Position numbers and translations under genes: made by a program. A model generated the notes under the pieces. It searched no databases, had not been told where the DNA came from, and was given only the letters and a program-made list of their open reading frames with translations. A DNA stretch of 64,000 nt, taken from Odontesthes bonariensis. Taxonomy: Eukaryota; Chordata; Actinopteri; Atheriniformes; Atherinopsidae. How positions within the stretch are numbered: the first letter of the stretch is position 1; each line of letters begins with the position of its first letter. Below, piece after piece: positions 54,588-64,000 of this stretch. The stretch is from assembly GCF_027942865.1 (NCBI RefSeq), contig NC_134514.1, forward strand, positions 996,169 to 1,060,168, written 5' to 3'.

Positions 54588-57500
54588 ATGCATCACCAGG
54601 AGTATAAAGTAGTCACACTAAACATCAATGGGCTGCATAATCCAATAAAAAGGAGTAAAATTATTGCAAAAATGAAGCGAGAAAAGCCGCAGATAATATA
54701 CTGGCAGGAGACACATCTCTCTTCTTCTGAACATGAAAAATTAAAAAAGCTTGGGTTCCAAAATACCTATTATTCATTTCATAAATCAGGCCGGAGGAGA
54801 GGTGTGGCCATACTGATCCCCAATACAGTAAATTTTGAGTTCATTTCCCAGGTGAAAGATAATGAAGGGAGATTTGTCTTAGTAAAAGGTAAATTAGATA
54901 ATGAAGCAGTAACTTTATTTAATGTGTATGCCCCCCCGGGGAGTAACAAATCCTTTTTTAAGAAAATATTCGAATTGATGGTAAAGGAAACACAGGGAAT
55001 CCTGATTCTTGGTGGTGACTTTAACATCCAACTTCAACCAAAATTAGATACATCTAACCAACGCCAAAAGAAAAGCCCAAATGCCACCTTGGTTCAGCGA
55101 ACGCTTACAGAACTGGGCCTTATTGATGTGTGGAGAGAGTCCCATCCCATAGAAAAACAATTTACATATTACTCCCCTTGTCACTCTGTTTACTCGCGGA
55201 TTGATTACTTATTTATGTATAAATCAGACTGGCATAGGGTCAGAGATTGTGAGATAGGGATTGGAGACTTATCTGATCATTCAGGCGTATATTTGACCTT
55301 ATATCTAAACAACCAACGGAAAAATACACTTTGGAGGCTTAATACAAGCATTTTAAATGACTAAGCAGTACGGAAACAGATCCAGCAGGAATTTGAAACA
55401 TACCTACAGTATAATGATAATGGAGAAGTGTCTCCTAATACTTTGTGGGATGCAGCAAAGGCTGTAATTCGAGGTAAGATAATTACCCTTACGGCCTCAA
55501 GATATAAATGGTATATATGATGAAGAAATTGAAAAACAACTTAAATTTATCAAACAAAAGTACTATGAGACAGGATCGAGGGCTATGAAACTCCTTTCTT
55601 GGAGGATACGAAAACAACAGGATAAAAATACAATATGTAAATTAGGAACCCTGTGACAAAAAATATGAGCGGCAATCTAGAAGACATCCAACGCTCGTTT
55701 CAACTATACTATAAGGACTTGTATACTCAACCAACCAGAGCCGATACCACAATAATAGAGAAGTTTCTAAGTTCGCTGGACCTACCATCCATTGGAGAAA
55801 AACAGAACAAAGAAATTATGGCTGAGATAAAGCTAGAAGAATTGAATAAAGCCATCTCAAGATTGAAAGCTAATAAAGCTCCTGGGGCAGATGGATATTC
55901 GTCTGAATTGTACAAAACATTTAGAACACAAATAACACCCATGCTGCTTAACTGCTTTAACCACACTTTGAGAACAGGAGAAGCCCCGCAGTCATGGAAG
56001 GAAGCAGTCATTTCTGTCATCCCAAAAGAAGGGAAAGATAAAAATGAATGCAGCTCATATAGACCAATATCAGTCCTCAATGTAGACTATAAACTATTTG
56101 CCTCAGTCCTATCTAAAAGGCTGGAAGCTATTATCCCGGAGCTAATAGATTTGGACCAAACAGGCTTTGTACTAAATAGACAGACACAGGATAACTTAAG
56201 GAGAACATTACAAGTGATGAGTCATGTTACTTCGACCAAAATTGGTGCAGTGTTGGTCAGTCTAGATGCCGAAAAGGCCTTTGATTCAGTAGGCTGGGAA
56301 TATTTGTATAGGGTACTTGCAAGATTTGGCTTTAAGGACTGCTTCATTACATGTATTAAATCGTTATACTCCTCTCCAACAGCCAGGATTAGGATAAATG
56401 GACACCTGTCACAAACTATTCACCTAGAAAGAGGGACACGCCAGGGATGTCCCCTGAGTCCGACCTTGTTTGCCTTATTTATTGAACCTTTGGCCCAAGC
56501 AATTAGAGAGGACCCTGAGATAAAGGGGACAACTGTTAGAGGAGAGGAACATAAAGTTTGTATGTTTGCAGATGATGTCCTGCTCTTTATCACAACCCCT
56601 GACAGATTGATGTGTCTATTAAAGACTTACAACTCATACTCTGGATACAAGCTAAATATTCAAACAACTCAAACCCTTACATTTAATTATACTCCCCATC
56701 CAGATATAAAAAAGAAGTACAACTTTAAATGGGACTCTCCCACAGTAAAATATTTAGGAATAAATCTACCAAAAGATATGTCGAAGCTTTCTGAAATTAA
56801 TTATGGCCCCATCAACAAAGCGGTAAAATCAGACATCTCTAGATGGACGATGCTCCCGCTGGATATGAGCAATAGAATAGAAATAATCAAAATGAATGTG
56901 TTGCCACGATTTCTTTATCTCTTCCAGTCCTTACCCCTGGAGATACCACCCAAACAATTTGATGAATGGGACGGGTGGATTTCAAGGTTTATTTGGAACG
57001 GTAAAAGACCGAGGGTACGGTTCATGACACTGCAATTGAAGAAGGAGAGGGGAGGAAGAGCTCTACCATGCTTACAGGACTATTATCATGCTGCACAATT
57101 GAAACCCTTAGTATACTGGTGTACACCAAATTATGAATCTAAATGGAAGTCTTTGGAAATTACACAGACAGATATTCCAATACAATCAATATTAGGAAAC
57201 AAAAGCCAAGCAGAAAAGAATTATAACAGCTTGAATCAATGGACCCTATTCTCGGTTAAACTGTGGTTTAAGGTGATGAGGAAATTGCAGCTAGAGAAAC
57301 AGGCCAGGGTCTTGAATTGGGTAGCATATGATCCAGAATTTGAACCTGCAAGACTGGACGGGAGCTTTAAACAGTGGATTAGGAGAGGCATCACATCCTT
57401 TTGTTCACTCACTTCAAACAATAAATTTCAGAGTTACAAGGCAATTTCTGACTCATTTGGATTGGAAAAATGCGATTTTTTTAGATACCTACAAGCCAGA

Positions 57501-58235
57501 GACTACTTTAATAAAATATCACAAATCAAAACGGGGAAAGAATATAACCTGATCTCTATATTCCATGAAGCATATGAAAAAAACAACATTAAAAAACTGA
57601 TCTCACGAATATATGAAAGTATGCAAACCTCCAAAAATCACTCTACATTATCCATCAAACAAAAATGGGAAAAGGAGTCTGGTACAGAAATATCAGATGA
57701 GTCTTGGATGGAGATATGTGAGACACAAGCAACCACTGCAAACTCAAGATCATTAAGAGAGTTTGTTTGGAAGAATGTTGTGAGGTTTTTTATCACTCCT
57801 AAAATAACAGCTTTGCAATCAGGCTCTCAGAGTCCGGGGCTTTGTTGGAGACAATGTGGAGTCGCTATGGCTAATCATTTTCATGTCTTTTGGTCTTGTC
57901 AAAGAATTCAACCATATTGGAAGGAAGTAACTAATGAAATATGTAAGATGATGGGAATGGAAATAGACTACTCTTTTACTACTTTGTATCTAGGTAAAAT
58001 ACCAGAATCTGTCCCTCACAAATGCAAATATCTGCTAAAGATTCTCTTGGCATGTGGTAGAAAGGCTATAACCCGAAAATGGCTCCGGACTGACCCCCCA
58101 GCATTGCACCAGTGGAGGGAAATAGTGAAAGAAGTTTATTGTATGGAGAGACTGACTTATATTTTAAGATTGGAATTGGAGAAATGTGTTGAACGTTGGG
58201 AAAAATGGATCATGTATGCACTGTACCTGGAATAG
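54588..58235 (+). pseudogene. L1 ORF2 (endonuclease plus reverse transcriptase), broken
   Basis: The endonuclease part (54588-55364) shows LNINGLHNPIKR, QETHLS, GGDFNI and SDHSGVYL motifs. A TAA at 55362-55364 ends it. The linker then contains a frame break (about 55510-55650) and another stop. The reverse transcriptase (55665-58235) is open to the natural end, with KAPGADGYSSELYKTF, LVSLDAEKAFDSVGWEY, GTRQGCPLSPTLFALF and the catalytic FADDV. A C-terminal cysteine/histidine segment (LCWRQCGVAMANHFHVFWSC) is present. The enzyme cannot be made as one chain here. Confidence 0.9.
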
Positions 58236-58396
58236 TGTGACACTGTACTTCGATGTATTGAGAAGAATGTGACCCTATACTGTTACACCCATGAGTATGT
58301 TGTATGTTTGCTTTTTGTTTTTCCTTTATTTCTTTCTGTACAAAATTCAAAATCCAAAATAAAAAGTTTAAAAAAAAAAAAAAAGACCTGTCTTAT

Positions 58397-58540
58397 GAAT
58401 GTTGGGCCGAAAATCAATTGAAAAGCACTTAACGATCCAAAAAAGCAAAAAACTACCCTATTTTGGAGGCCTCATAACTCAGCCATACGACATCACAGAG
58501 ACCTCATTCAAAGTTTATATGTGAAAGAAGACTCTCAACA
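58397..58540 (+). repeat. dispersed repeat Y fragment
   Basis: ATTGAAAAGCACTTAACGA, CCATACGACATCACAGAGAC and CATTCAAAGTTTATATGTG match the other Y copies. It resumes after the L1 insertion and is cut off at a TTAA-like site by the next element. Confidence 0.7.
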
Positions 58541-59190
58541 TAACCCTCTGGAGTCTAAGGCCTTTTCAGAGACTTTGAGGCAGTTTTCACCACCTTGACA
58601 TTTTCAAGTATTTCAACTAACTGTAAACATCTATGCAAAAGTGACACATATGGTTGTATTCTGAAAAGCCTAACAAAAAACAATATGAGAGTGAAGTGAA
58701 TGTAATACAAACAAGTTTTATTTAAATTGAGGTTAAACACAACTGTACAAAAAAACAAGTTTTAGAGGTCTTCAAACAGTGCAAGAAAACACACTATAAA
58801 TATATCTAGCCAAGACTTTTGAAGGTTGAACCTTGTAAACAAAAGCGTTGGCTGCATAAAAGTAAAAAGTGCAGTCAGAAATGTTTTTTTGTTTTCACAC
58901 AAACTGTAAAAAAGTAATTGTAACTCCAGGCAGTGTCTCTGAGAGTTGAATACTAATTAGATGGGTGTGTAACACCCCTGATTCCCCCCACCCCCCTGTC
59001 ACTCTCCATGTGATAATTGTCTGTCACTGGCAGGACATTGCTGCCTTCCCCCACATGCTGGCTGAACGGGGTGTGTTCTCACCTGTGAATAGCCACTCAA
59101 TCACCTGGTACTTTACATGTGAATAGCGATAGGTGTGGCCTAGGAGGCTGCTGCAGTCAGAGAGTACAGAAAATCCAAAGATTTCTGTTC

Positions 59191-62100
59191 CATCCATCCA
59201 TCCATCCATTATCTTCCGCTGGTCCGGGGATCGGGTCGCGGGGGCAGCAGCTTGAGCAGAGAGACCCAGACGTCCCTGTCCCCGGCCACTTCCTCCAGCT
59301 CTTCTGGGGGGACCCCGAGGCGTTCCCAGCACAGCCGAGAAACATAGTCTCTCCAACTTGTCCTGGGTCTTCCCCGGGGCCTCCTCCCAGTGGGACGGGC
59401 CCGGAACACCTCACTGGGGAGGCGTCCAGGAGGCATCCTAACCAGATGCCCGAGCCACCTCATCTGACTCCTCTCGATGCGGAGGTGCAGCGGTTCTACT
59501 CCGAGCCCCTCCCGGATGACTGAGCTTCTCACCCTATCTCTAAGGGAGAGCCCAGACACCCTGCGGAGGAAACACATTTCGGCCGCTTGTATTAGCGATC
59601 TCGTTCTTTCGGTCACTACCCACAGCTCGTGACCATAGGTGAGGATAGGATCTCGTTCTTTCGGTCACTACCCACAGCTCGTGGCCATAGGTGAGGGTAG
59701 GAACATAGATTGACCGGTAAATCGAGAGCTTCGCCTTCTGGCTCAGCTCCTTCTTCACCATGACGGGCCAGTGCAGAGCCCGCATCACTGCAGACGCCGC
59801 ACCGATCCGTCTGTCAATCTCCTGCTCCGTTCGTCCCTCACTCGTGAACAAGACCCACAGATACTTGAACTCCTCCACTTGGGGAAGGATCTCATTCCCG
59901 ACCCGGAGAGAGCATTCCACCCTTTTCCGGCCGAAGACCATGGTCTCGGATTTGGAGGTGCTGATTCTCATCCCAGCCGCTTCACACTCGGCTGCGAACC
60001 GCTCCAGTGAGAGCTGAAGGTCACGGCCCGACGACGCCAACAGAACCACATCGTCCGCAAAAAGCAGAGACCCGATTCTGAGGTCGCCAAACCGGACCCC
60101 CTCAACGCCCTGGCTGCGCCTAGAAATTCTGTCCATAAAAATTATGAACAGAATCGGTGACAAAGGGCAGCCCTGATGGAGTCCAACCCTCACAGGAAAC
60201 ATGTCCGACTTACTGCCGGCAATACGGACCAAACTCTGACACCGGTCATACAGAGACCGAACAGCCCATATCAAGGAGTCCGGCACTCCATACTCCCGGA
60301 GCACCCCCCACAAGAGTCCCCGAGGGACACGGTCGAACGCCTTCTCTAAGTCCACAAAACACATGTAGACCGGTTGGGCGAACTCCCATGCACCCTCCAG
60401 GATCCTGCGGAGGGTATAGAGCTGGTCCACTGTTCCACGGCCAGGACGAAAACCACACTGCACCTCCTGAATCCGAGATTCGACTATCCGGCGGATCCTC
60501 CTCTCCAGTACCCCCGAAAAGACCTTACCAGGGAGGCTGATGAGTGTGATCCCCCTATAGTTGGAACACACCCTCCGGTCCCCCTTTTTAAAGAGGGGGA
60601 CCACCACCCCGATCTGCCAGTCCAGAGGCACTGCCCCCGATGTCCACGCGATGCTGCAGAGGCGTGTCAACCAAGACAGCCCCACAACATCCAGAGCCTT
60701 GAGGAACTCAGGACGGACCTCATCCACCCCCGGGGCCTTGCCACCGAGGAGTTATTTGACCACCTCGGCAACCTCAGTCCCAGAAATGGGAGGCCCCATG
60801 TCCGAGCTCCCCAACTCTGCTTCCTCATCGGAAGGCGTGTCCGTAGGATTGAGGAGGCCCTCGAAGTATTCCCCCCACCGACTCACGACGTCCCCAGTTG
60901 AAGTCAGCAGAGCCCCGCCCTCACCATACACGGTGTTGACGGTGCACTGCTTTCCCCCCCTGAGCCGCCGGATGGTGGACCAGAATCTCCTCCTAAGCCC
61001 GAGTTTTTGCCTCAGCAACCGCCGAGGCTGCGTTCCGCTTGGCCTGTCGGTACCCATCAGCTGCTTCCAGAGTCCCACTGGCCAAAAAGGCCCAATAGGA
61101 CTCCTTCTTCAGCTTGAGGGCTTCCCTCACCACTGGGGTCCACCAGCGGGTTCGGGGATTGCCGCCACGACAGGCACCGACCACCTGACGGCCACAGCTC
61201 CGGTCGGCCGCATCAACAATGGAGGCACGGAACATGGCCCATTCGGGCTCAATGTCCCCCACCTCCCCCGGGACATGGTTGAAGCTCTGCCGGAGGTGGG
61301 AGTTGAAACTCCTCCTTACAGGGGATTCCGCCAGCCGTTCCCAACAGACCCTCACAATACGTTTGGGCCTGCCAGGTCTGACCGGCTTCCTCCCCCACCA
61401 GCGGAGCCAACTCACCACCAGGTGGTGATCAGTTGACAGCTCCGCCCCTCTCTTCACCCGAGTGTCCAGTACATACGGCCGCAAGTCCGACGATACAACC
61501 ACAAAGTCGATCATCGAGCTGCGGCCTAGGGTGTCCTGGTGCCAAGTGCACATATGGACACCCTTATGCCTGAACATGGTGTTTGTTATGGACAGTCCGT
61601 GACGAGCACAGAAGTCCAACAACAAAACACCACTCTGATTCAGATCGGGGGGGCCGTTCCTCCCAATCACGCCCCTCCAGGTCTCACTGTCATTGCCCAC
61701 GTGAGCATTGAAGTCCCCCAGCAGGACGAGGGAGTCTCCCGGAGGAGCACTCTCCAGTGCCTCCTCCAGGGACTCCAAAAAGGGTGGGTACTCTGAACTG
61801 CCGTTCGGTGCATAAGCACAAACAACAGTCAGGACCCGTCCCCCCACCCTAAGGCGGAGGGAGGCTACCCTCTCGTCTACTGGGGTAAACCCCAATGTAC
61901 AGGCGCACAGCCGGGGGGCAATAAGTATGCCCACACCTGCTCTACGCCTCTCACCGCAGGCAACTCCAGAGTGGAAGAGAGTCCAACCCCTCTCGAGGAG
62001 GCTGGTTCCGGAGCCCAAGCCATGCGTCGAGGTGAGTCCGACTATATCTAACCGGAACCGCTCAGCCTTGCGCACCAGCTCACGCTCCTTCCCCAACAGA

Positions 62101-62568
62101 GAGGTGACGTTCCACGTCCCAAGAGCCAGCTTCAGTAGCCGAGGATCAGACCGCCAAGGTCTCTGCCTTCGGCCGCCGCCCAGCTCACACTGCACCCGAC
62201 CCCCATGGCCCCTCCCACGGGTGGTGAGCCCGTAGGAAGGGGGACCCGTGTCGTTTCTTCGGGCTGTGCCCGACCAAGCCCCATGGGCACAGACCCGCCC
62301 ACCAGGCGCTCGCCGGCGGGCCCCACCCCTGGGCCTGGCTCCAGGGGGAGGCCCCAGTGACCCGTGTCCGGGCGAAGGAACACGGTGTCCAATTTTCTTC
62401 ATCATCATAGGGGTTTTTATGAGCTGTTCTTTGTCTGGTCCCTCATCTAGGATCTGTTTGCCTCGGGTGACCCTACCAGGGGCTTAAAGCCCCAGACAAC
62501 ATAGCTCCCAGACTCATTGGGGCACGCAAACCCCCCCACCACGGTAAGGTGACAGCTCATGGGGAGGG
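59191..62568 (-). mobile_element. RTE-clade LINE (Rex3/Expander-like), full length but broken
   Basis: Flanked by the 12-bp duplication AGATTTCTGTTC (59179-59190 and 62569-62580). The 3' end (on the minus strand) has the short (TGGA)n tail typical of fish RTE elements (TCCATCCATCCATCC at about 59189-59209 on plus). The coding order is endonuclease then reverse transcriptase. Frame breaks near 60990, 60750 and 59600 make it inactive. It is G/C-rich relative to its surroundings, as usual for this family. Confidence 0.92.
59209..62408 (-). pseudogene. RTE LINE polyprotein (endonuclease plus reverse transcriptase), frameshifted
   Basis: The endonuclease frame (62408-60993) begins at [16 protein letters not shown]. 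It contains [53 protein letters not shown] and [11 protein letters not shown] shift leads to RLRGGKQCTVNTVYGEGGAL (61078-60752) and a stop. The reverse transcriptase (60727-59540) has GVVVPLFKKGDRRVCSNYRG, CFVDLEKAFDRVPRGLLWG, GLHQGCPLSPILFIIFMDRI and LLFADDVVLLASSG. A 52-bp tandem duplication (59597-59648 and 59649-59700) shifts the frame. The last part (59616-59209) reads FLRRVSGLSLRDRVRSSVIR and RPTGRRPRGRPRTSWRDYV, ending LLPPRPDPRTSGR. Confidence 0.9.
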
Positions 62569-62765
62569 AGATTTCTGTTCACTCTCTTTAAAAAGGGCCA
62601 GCTATATAATTTATTTTAATATATATATATTTGAAAACTAGAAGTTTCAAGGTTTTTAATGGTGTCACTTATATGTTTGAATGACAAAAACTCACAGAGT
62701 TACAGATGTGTTTTTGGACAAATGTCAAAAATCCCGCCGGTGGGTTTTAGACTCCAGAGTGTTAA

Positions 62766-62900
62766 AACAGGGGTGCTGCATGTTGTTCCCCCTCTCTGCC
62801 CCCCGCTTCCTGTCTCTCTGAACTTTCCATTAAAGGCACAAACCCCCCCCAAATTTTTTTTTAAATATTTAAAAAAAAAAAAAATTGTAAAAAATAAATA
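62766..62900 (+). mobile_element. SINE-like tail fragment
   Basis: GGGGTGCTGCATGTTGTTCC and CCCTCTCTGCCCCCCGCTTC with TTAAAGGCACAAA resemble the tail of the SINE-like copy at 10363-10500. It is followed by A/T-rich sequence. There is no tRNA head. Confidence 0.4.
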
Positions 62901-63013
62901 AATAAAACCTGCGTTAATGTGCAATAAAATGTTTATCGGCGTTAAATAATCAACGAGTTAACTCGATAATAACGAGTTAACTCGCCCAGCCCTGCTTTTT
63001 ATGGTATCAGTTT

Positions 63014-63254
63014 GTGGTAAAAGAAGCATGAGCCTGAACATTCAATAATTTGTTTACTTTCATTTATTTTTTATTTAGTTTGAATGATGTTGATACAACA
63101 CAAAAGTCCAGCAAGAAGCTTCCGGTGACGTGGAGGCAGGAACCGATCTGGCGGCCGGCCAGACATCCGGCGATGTTGCATGAGGAACTGGAGGCGGTCT
63201 GGCGGGCGGTCTGGCGGGCGGTCTGGCGGGCGGTCTGGCGGGGCGGTCTGGCGG
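63014..63254 (-). mobile_element. gypsy-like element X, copy 4, distal segment
   Basis: GTAAAAGAAGCATGAGCCTG, ACATTCAATAATTTGTTTAC and GCAAGAAGCTTCCGGTGACG match copies 2 and 3. It includes a GGCGGTCTGGCGG short tandem (about 63195-63270) not expanded in the other copies. Confidence 0.6.
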
Positions 63255-63893
63255 GGCGGTCTGGCGGGCGGTCTGGAGGGCTCTCTGGGCTCTCTAGGCT
63301 CTGGTGCTAGCTCTGGCTCTGTGGCCTCTATGGGCCCTAGCTATGGCTTTCTGGGCTCTGGGCGCTAGCTCCGGCTCTCTGGCTTCTATGGGCGCTAGCT
63401 TTGGCTTTCTGGCTTCTATGGGCGCTAGCTCTGTGGCCTCTATAGGCACTAGCTCTGTGGATGCTGTGGCTGCTAGCTCTCTGGACTCTGTGGCTGCTAG
63501 CTCTCTGGACTCTGTGGCTGCTAGCTCTCTGGACTCTGTGGATGCTAGCTCTCTGGACTCTGTGGATGCTAGCTCTCTGGACTCTGTGGCTGCTAGCTCT
63601 CTGGACTCTGTGGATGCTAGCTCTCTGGACTCTGTGGATGCTAGCTCTCTGGACTCTGTGGCTTCTAGCTCTCTGGACTCTGTGGCTGCTAGCTCTCTGG
63701 ACTCTGTGGCTTCTAGCTCTCTGGGCTCTGTGGCTTCTAGCTCTCTGGACTCTGTGGCTGCTAGCTCTCTGGACTCTGTGGCTTCTAGCTCTCTGGGCTC
63801 TGTGGCTGCTAGCTCTCTGGACTCTGTGGCTGCTAGCTCTCTGGACTCTGTGGCTTCTAGCTCTCTGGGCTCTGTGGCTGCTAGCTATCTGGA
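63255..63893. repeat. 24-bp minisatellite, element X copy 4
   Basis: About 24 units of TCTGTGGCTGCTAGCTCTCT plus GGAC with GATGCTAG and GCTTCTAG variants. It ends at CTATCTGGACTGGGAGTCTG exactly as in copy 3. Confidence 0.95.
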
Positions 63894-64000
63894 CTGGGAG
63901 TCTGTGGACTGTGGTGTTGGAGAGGTGAGGGAGGATCTGTACAGCGTGATGAGTTTTTCTGGCTCCATGTCAAAAATGTCCAGCAACAAATCACGCTGTA
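63894..64000 (-). pseudogene. gypsy-like gag fragment, element X copy 4 (cut by window end)
   Basis: The minus strand reads SVQRDLLLDIFDMEPEKLI followed by TLYRSSLTSPTPQSTDSQS, continuing past the position where copy 3 has a stop (MEP then stop). It then meets a TAG before the array. It resembles the NPEEVGALYSSSPAIATES of copy 1. It runs off the window. Confidence 0.5.

Larger units (their letters stand above)
53183..58383 (+). mobile_element. L1-clade LINE, near full length, with 14-bp target duplication
   Basis: A 5.2-kb element flanked by AGACCTGTCTTATG (53169-53182 and 58384-58397), ending in an AATAAAAAGTTTAAAAAAAA tail. It has the L1 layout: 5' UTR, ORF1, then an ORF2 with endonuclease and reverse transcriptase. 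The perfect target duplication implies a fairly recent insertion, yet ORF2 is broken and ORF1 seems to lack a conserved segment, so it may have been mobilised by other L1 copies or decayed afterwards. It is inserted within a repeat Y copy. Confidence 0.93.
58544..62761. mobile_element. TTAA-type element with CCCTCTGGAGTCTAA termini, carrying an RTE insertion
   Basis: The left end CCCTCTGGAGTCTAAGGCC is preceded by ATAA (a decayed TTAA). The right end TTAGACTCCAGAGTG is followed by TTAA (62762-62765). Without the RTE LINE (59191-62568) and its duplicated site, the element is about 0.83 kb. No transposase is present. Left repeat Y sequence is broken at its own TTTAAC position, agreeing with TTAA targeting. 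Nested order: Y, then this element, then RTE. Confidence 0.7.

Noticed and set aside
60157-61436. Plus-strand open frames over the RTE LINE
   Set aside because: Antisense shadows of a G/C-rich reverse-transcriptase and endonuclease region.

Overview
The window comes from a vertebrate nuclear genome, almost certainly a teleost fish. It holds four intron-less odorant receptor coding exons of fish type. Its LINEs are the usual teleost set (L2, Rex1-like, RTE/Rex3-Expander-like, L1), and it also carries hAT, TTAA-targeting (piggyBac/Kolobok-type) and gypsy-like elements. No bacterial-style operon, CRISPR array, rRNA or tRNA gene is visible. The very long open frames inside tandem arrays are by-products of repeat periods without stops, not proteins.

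Layout. 1-7055 is a 21-bp minisatellite of about 330 units that runs into the terminus of a TTAA-type (piggyBac-like) MITE. 7.5-11 kb holds decayed LINE and SINE debris. 11045-11995 is an odorant receptor (OR-A) whose start codon abuts a 2.95-kb, 10-bp minisatellite (12008-14961). 15.5-22.9 kb holds L2 and Rex1-like remnants broken by hAT and TTAA elements, plus a MITE with a 7-bp array grown from its terminus. 23043-23818 is a hAT element with 8-bp target duplications, followed by OR-B (23908-24846). 25-36 kb holds four more arrays (46, 12, 22 and 23 bp); the 23-bp array splits a LINE reverse-transcriptase reading frame. 36.1-38.7 kb holds MITEs and an L2 copy. OR-C (38720-39658) ends inside a MITE that supplies its stop codon.

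40.1-49.6 kb and 63.0-64.0 kb hold copies of a degenerate gypsy-like retroelement whose gag-like region contains a 24- or 27-bp minisatellite. One copy is split by a Rex1-like LINE, which itself contains a DNA transposon with a 6-bp target duplication. OR-D is at 50269-51198. A 1.4-kb block upstream of OR-D is duplicated at 45.8-48.2 kb. 53183-58383 is an L1 with a perfect 14-bp target duplication but broken ORFs. 58544-62761 is a TTAA-type element carrying a full-length but broken RTE LINE (59191-62568).

How the parts relate. The only likely functional protein-coding genes are the four odorant receptors, all on the minus strand, in two paralogous pairs (A/B and C/D). The most notable signal is not a new protein system. 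Several minisatellites here appear to have been seeded by, or grown within, transposable elements: the 21-bp array from a piggyBac-like terminus, the 7-bp array from a MITE terminus, the 23-bp array inside a LINE, and the 24/27-bp arrays inside a gypsy-like gag. The OR genes record the same turbulence, with a transposon-derived stop codon, an array adjoining a start codon, and a gene-conversion-like tract between OR-C and OR-D.
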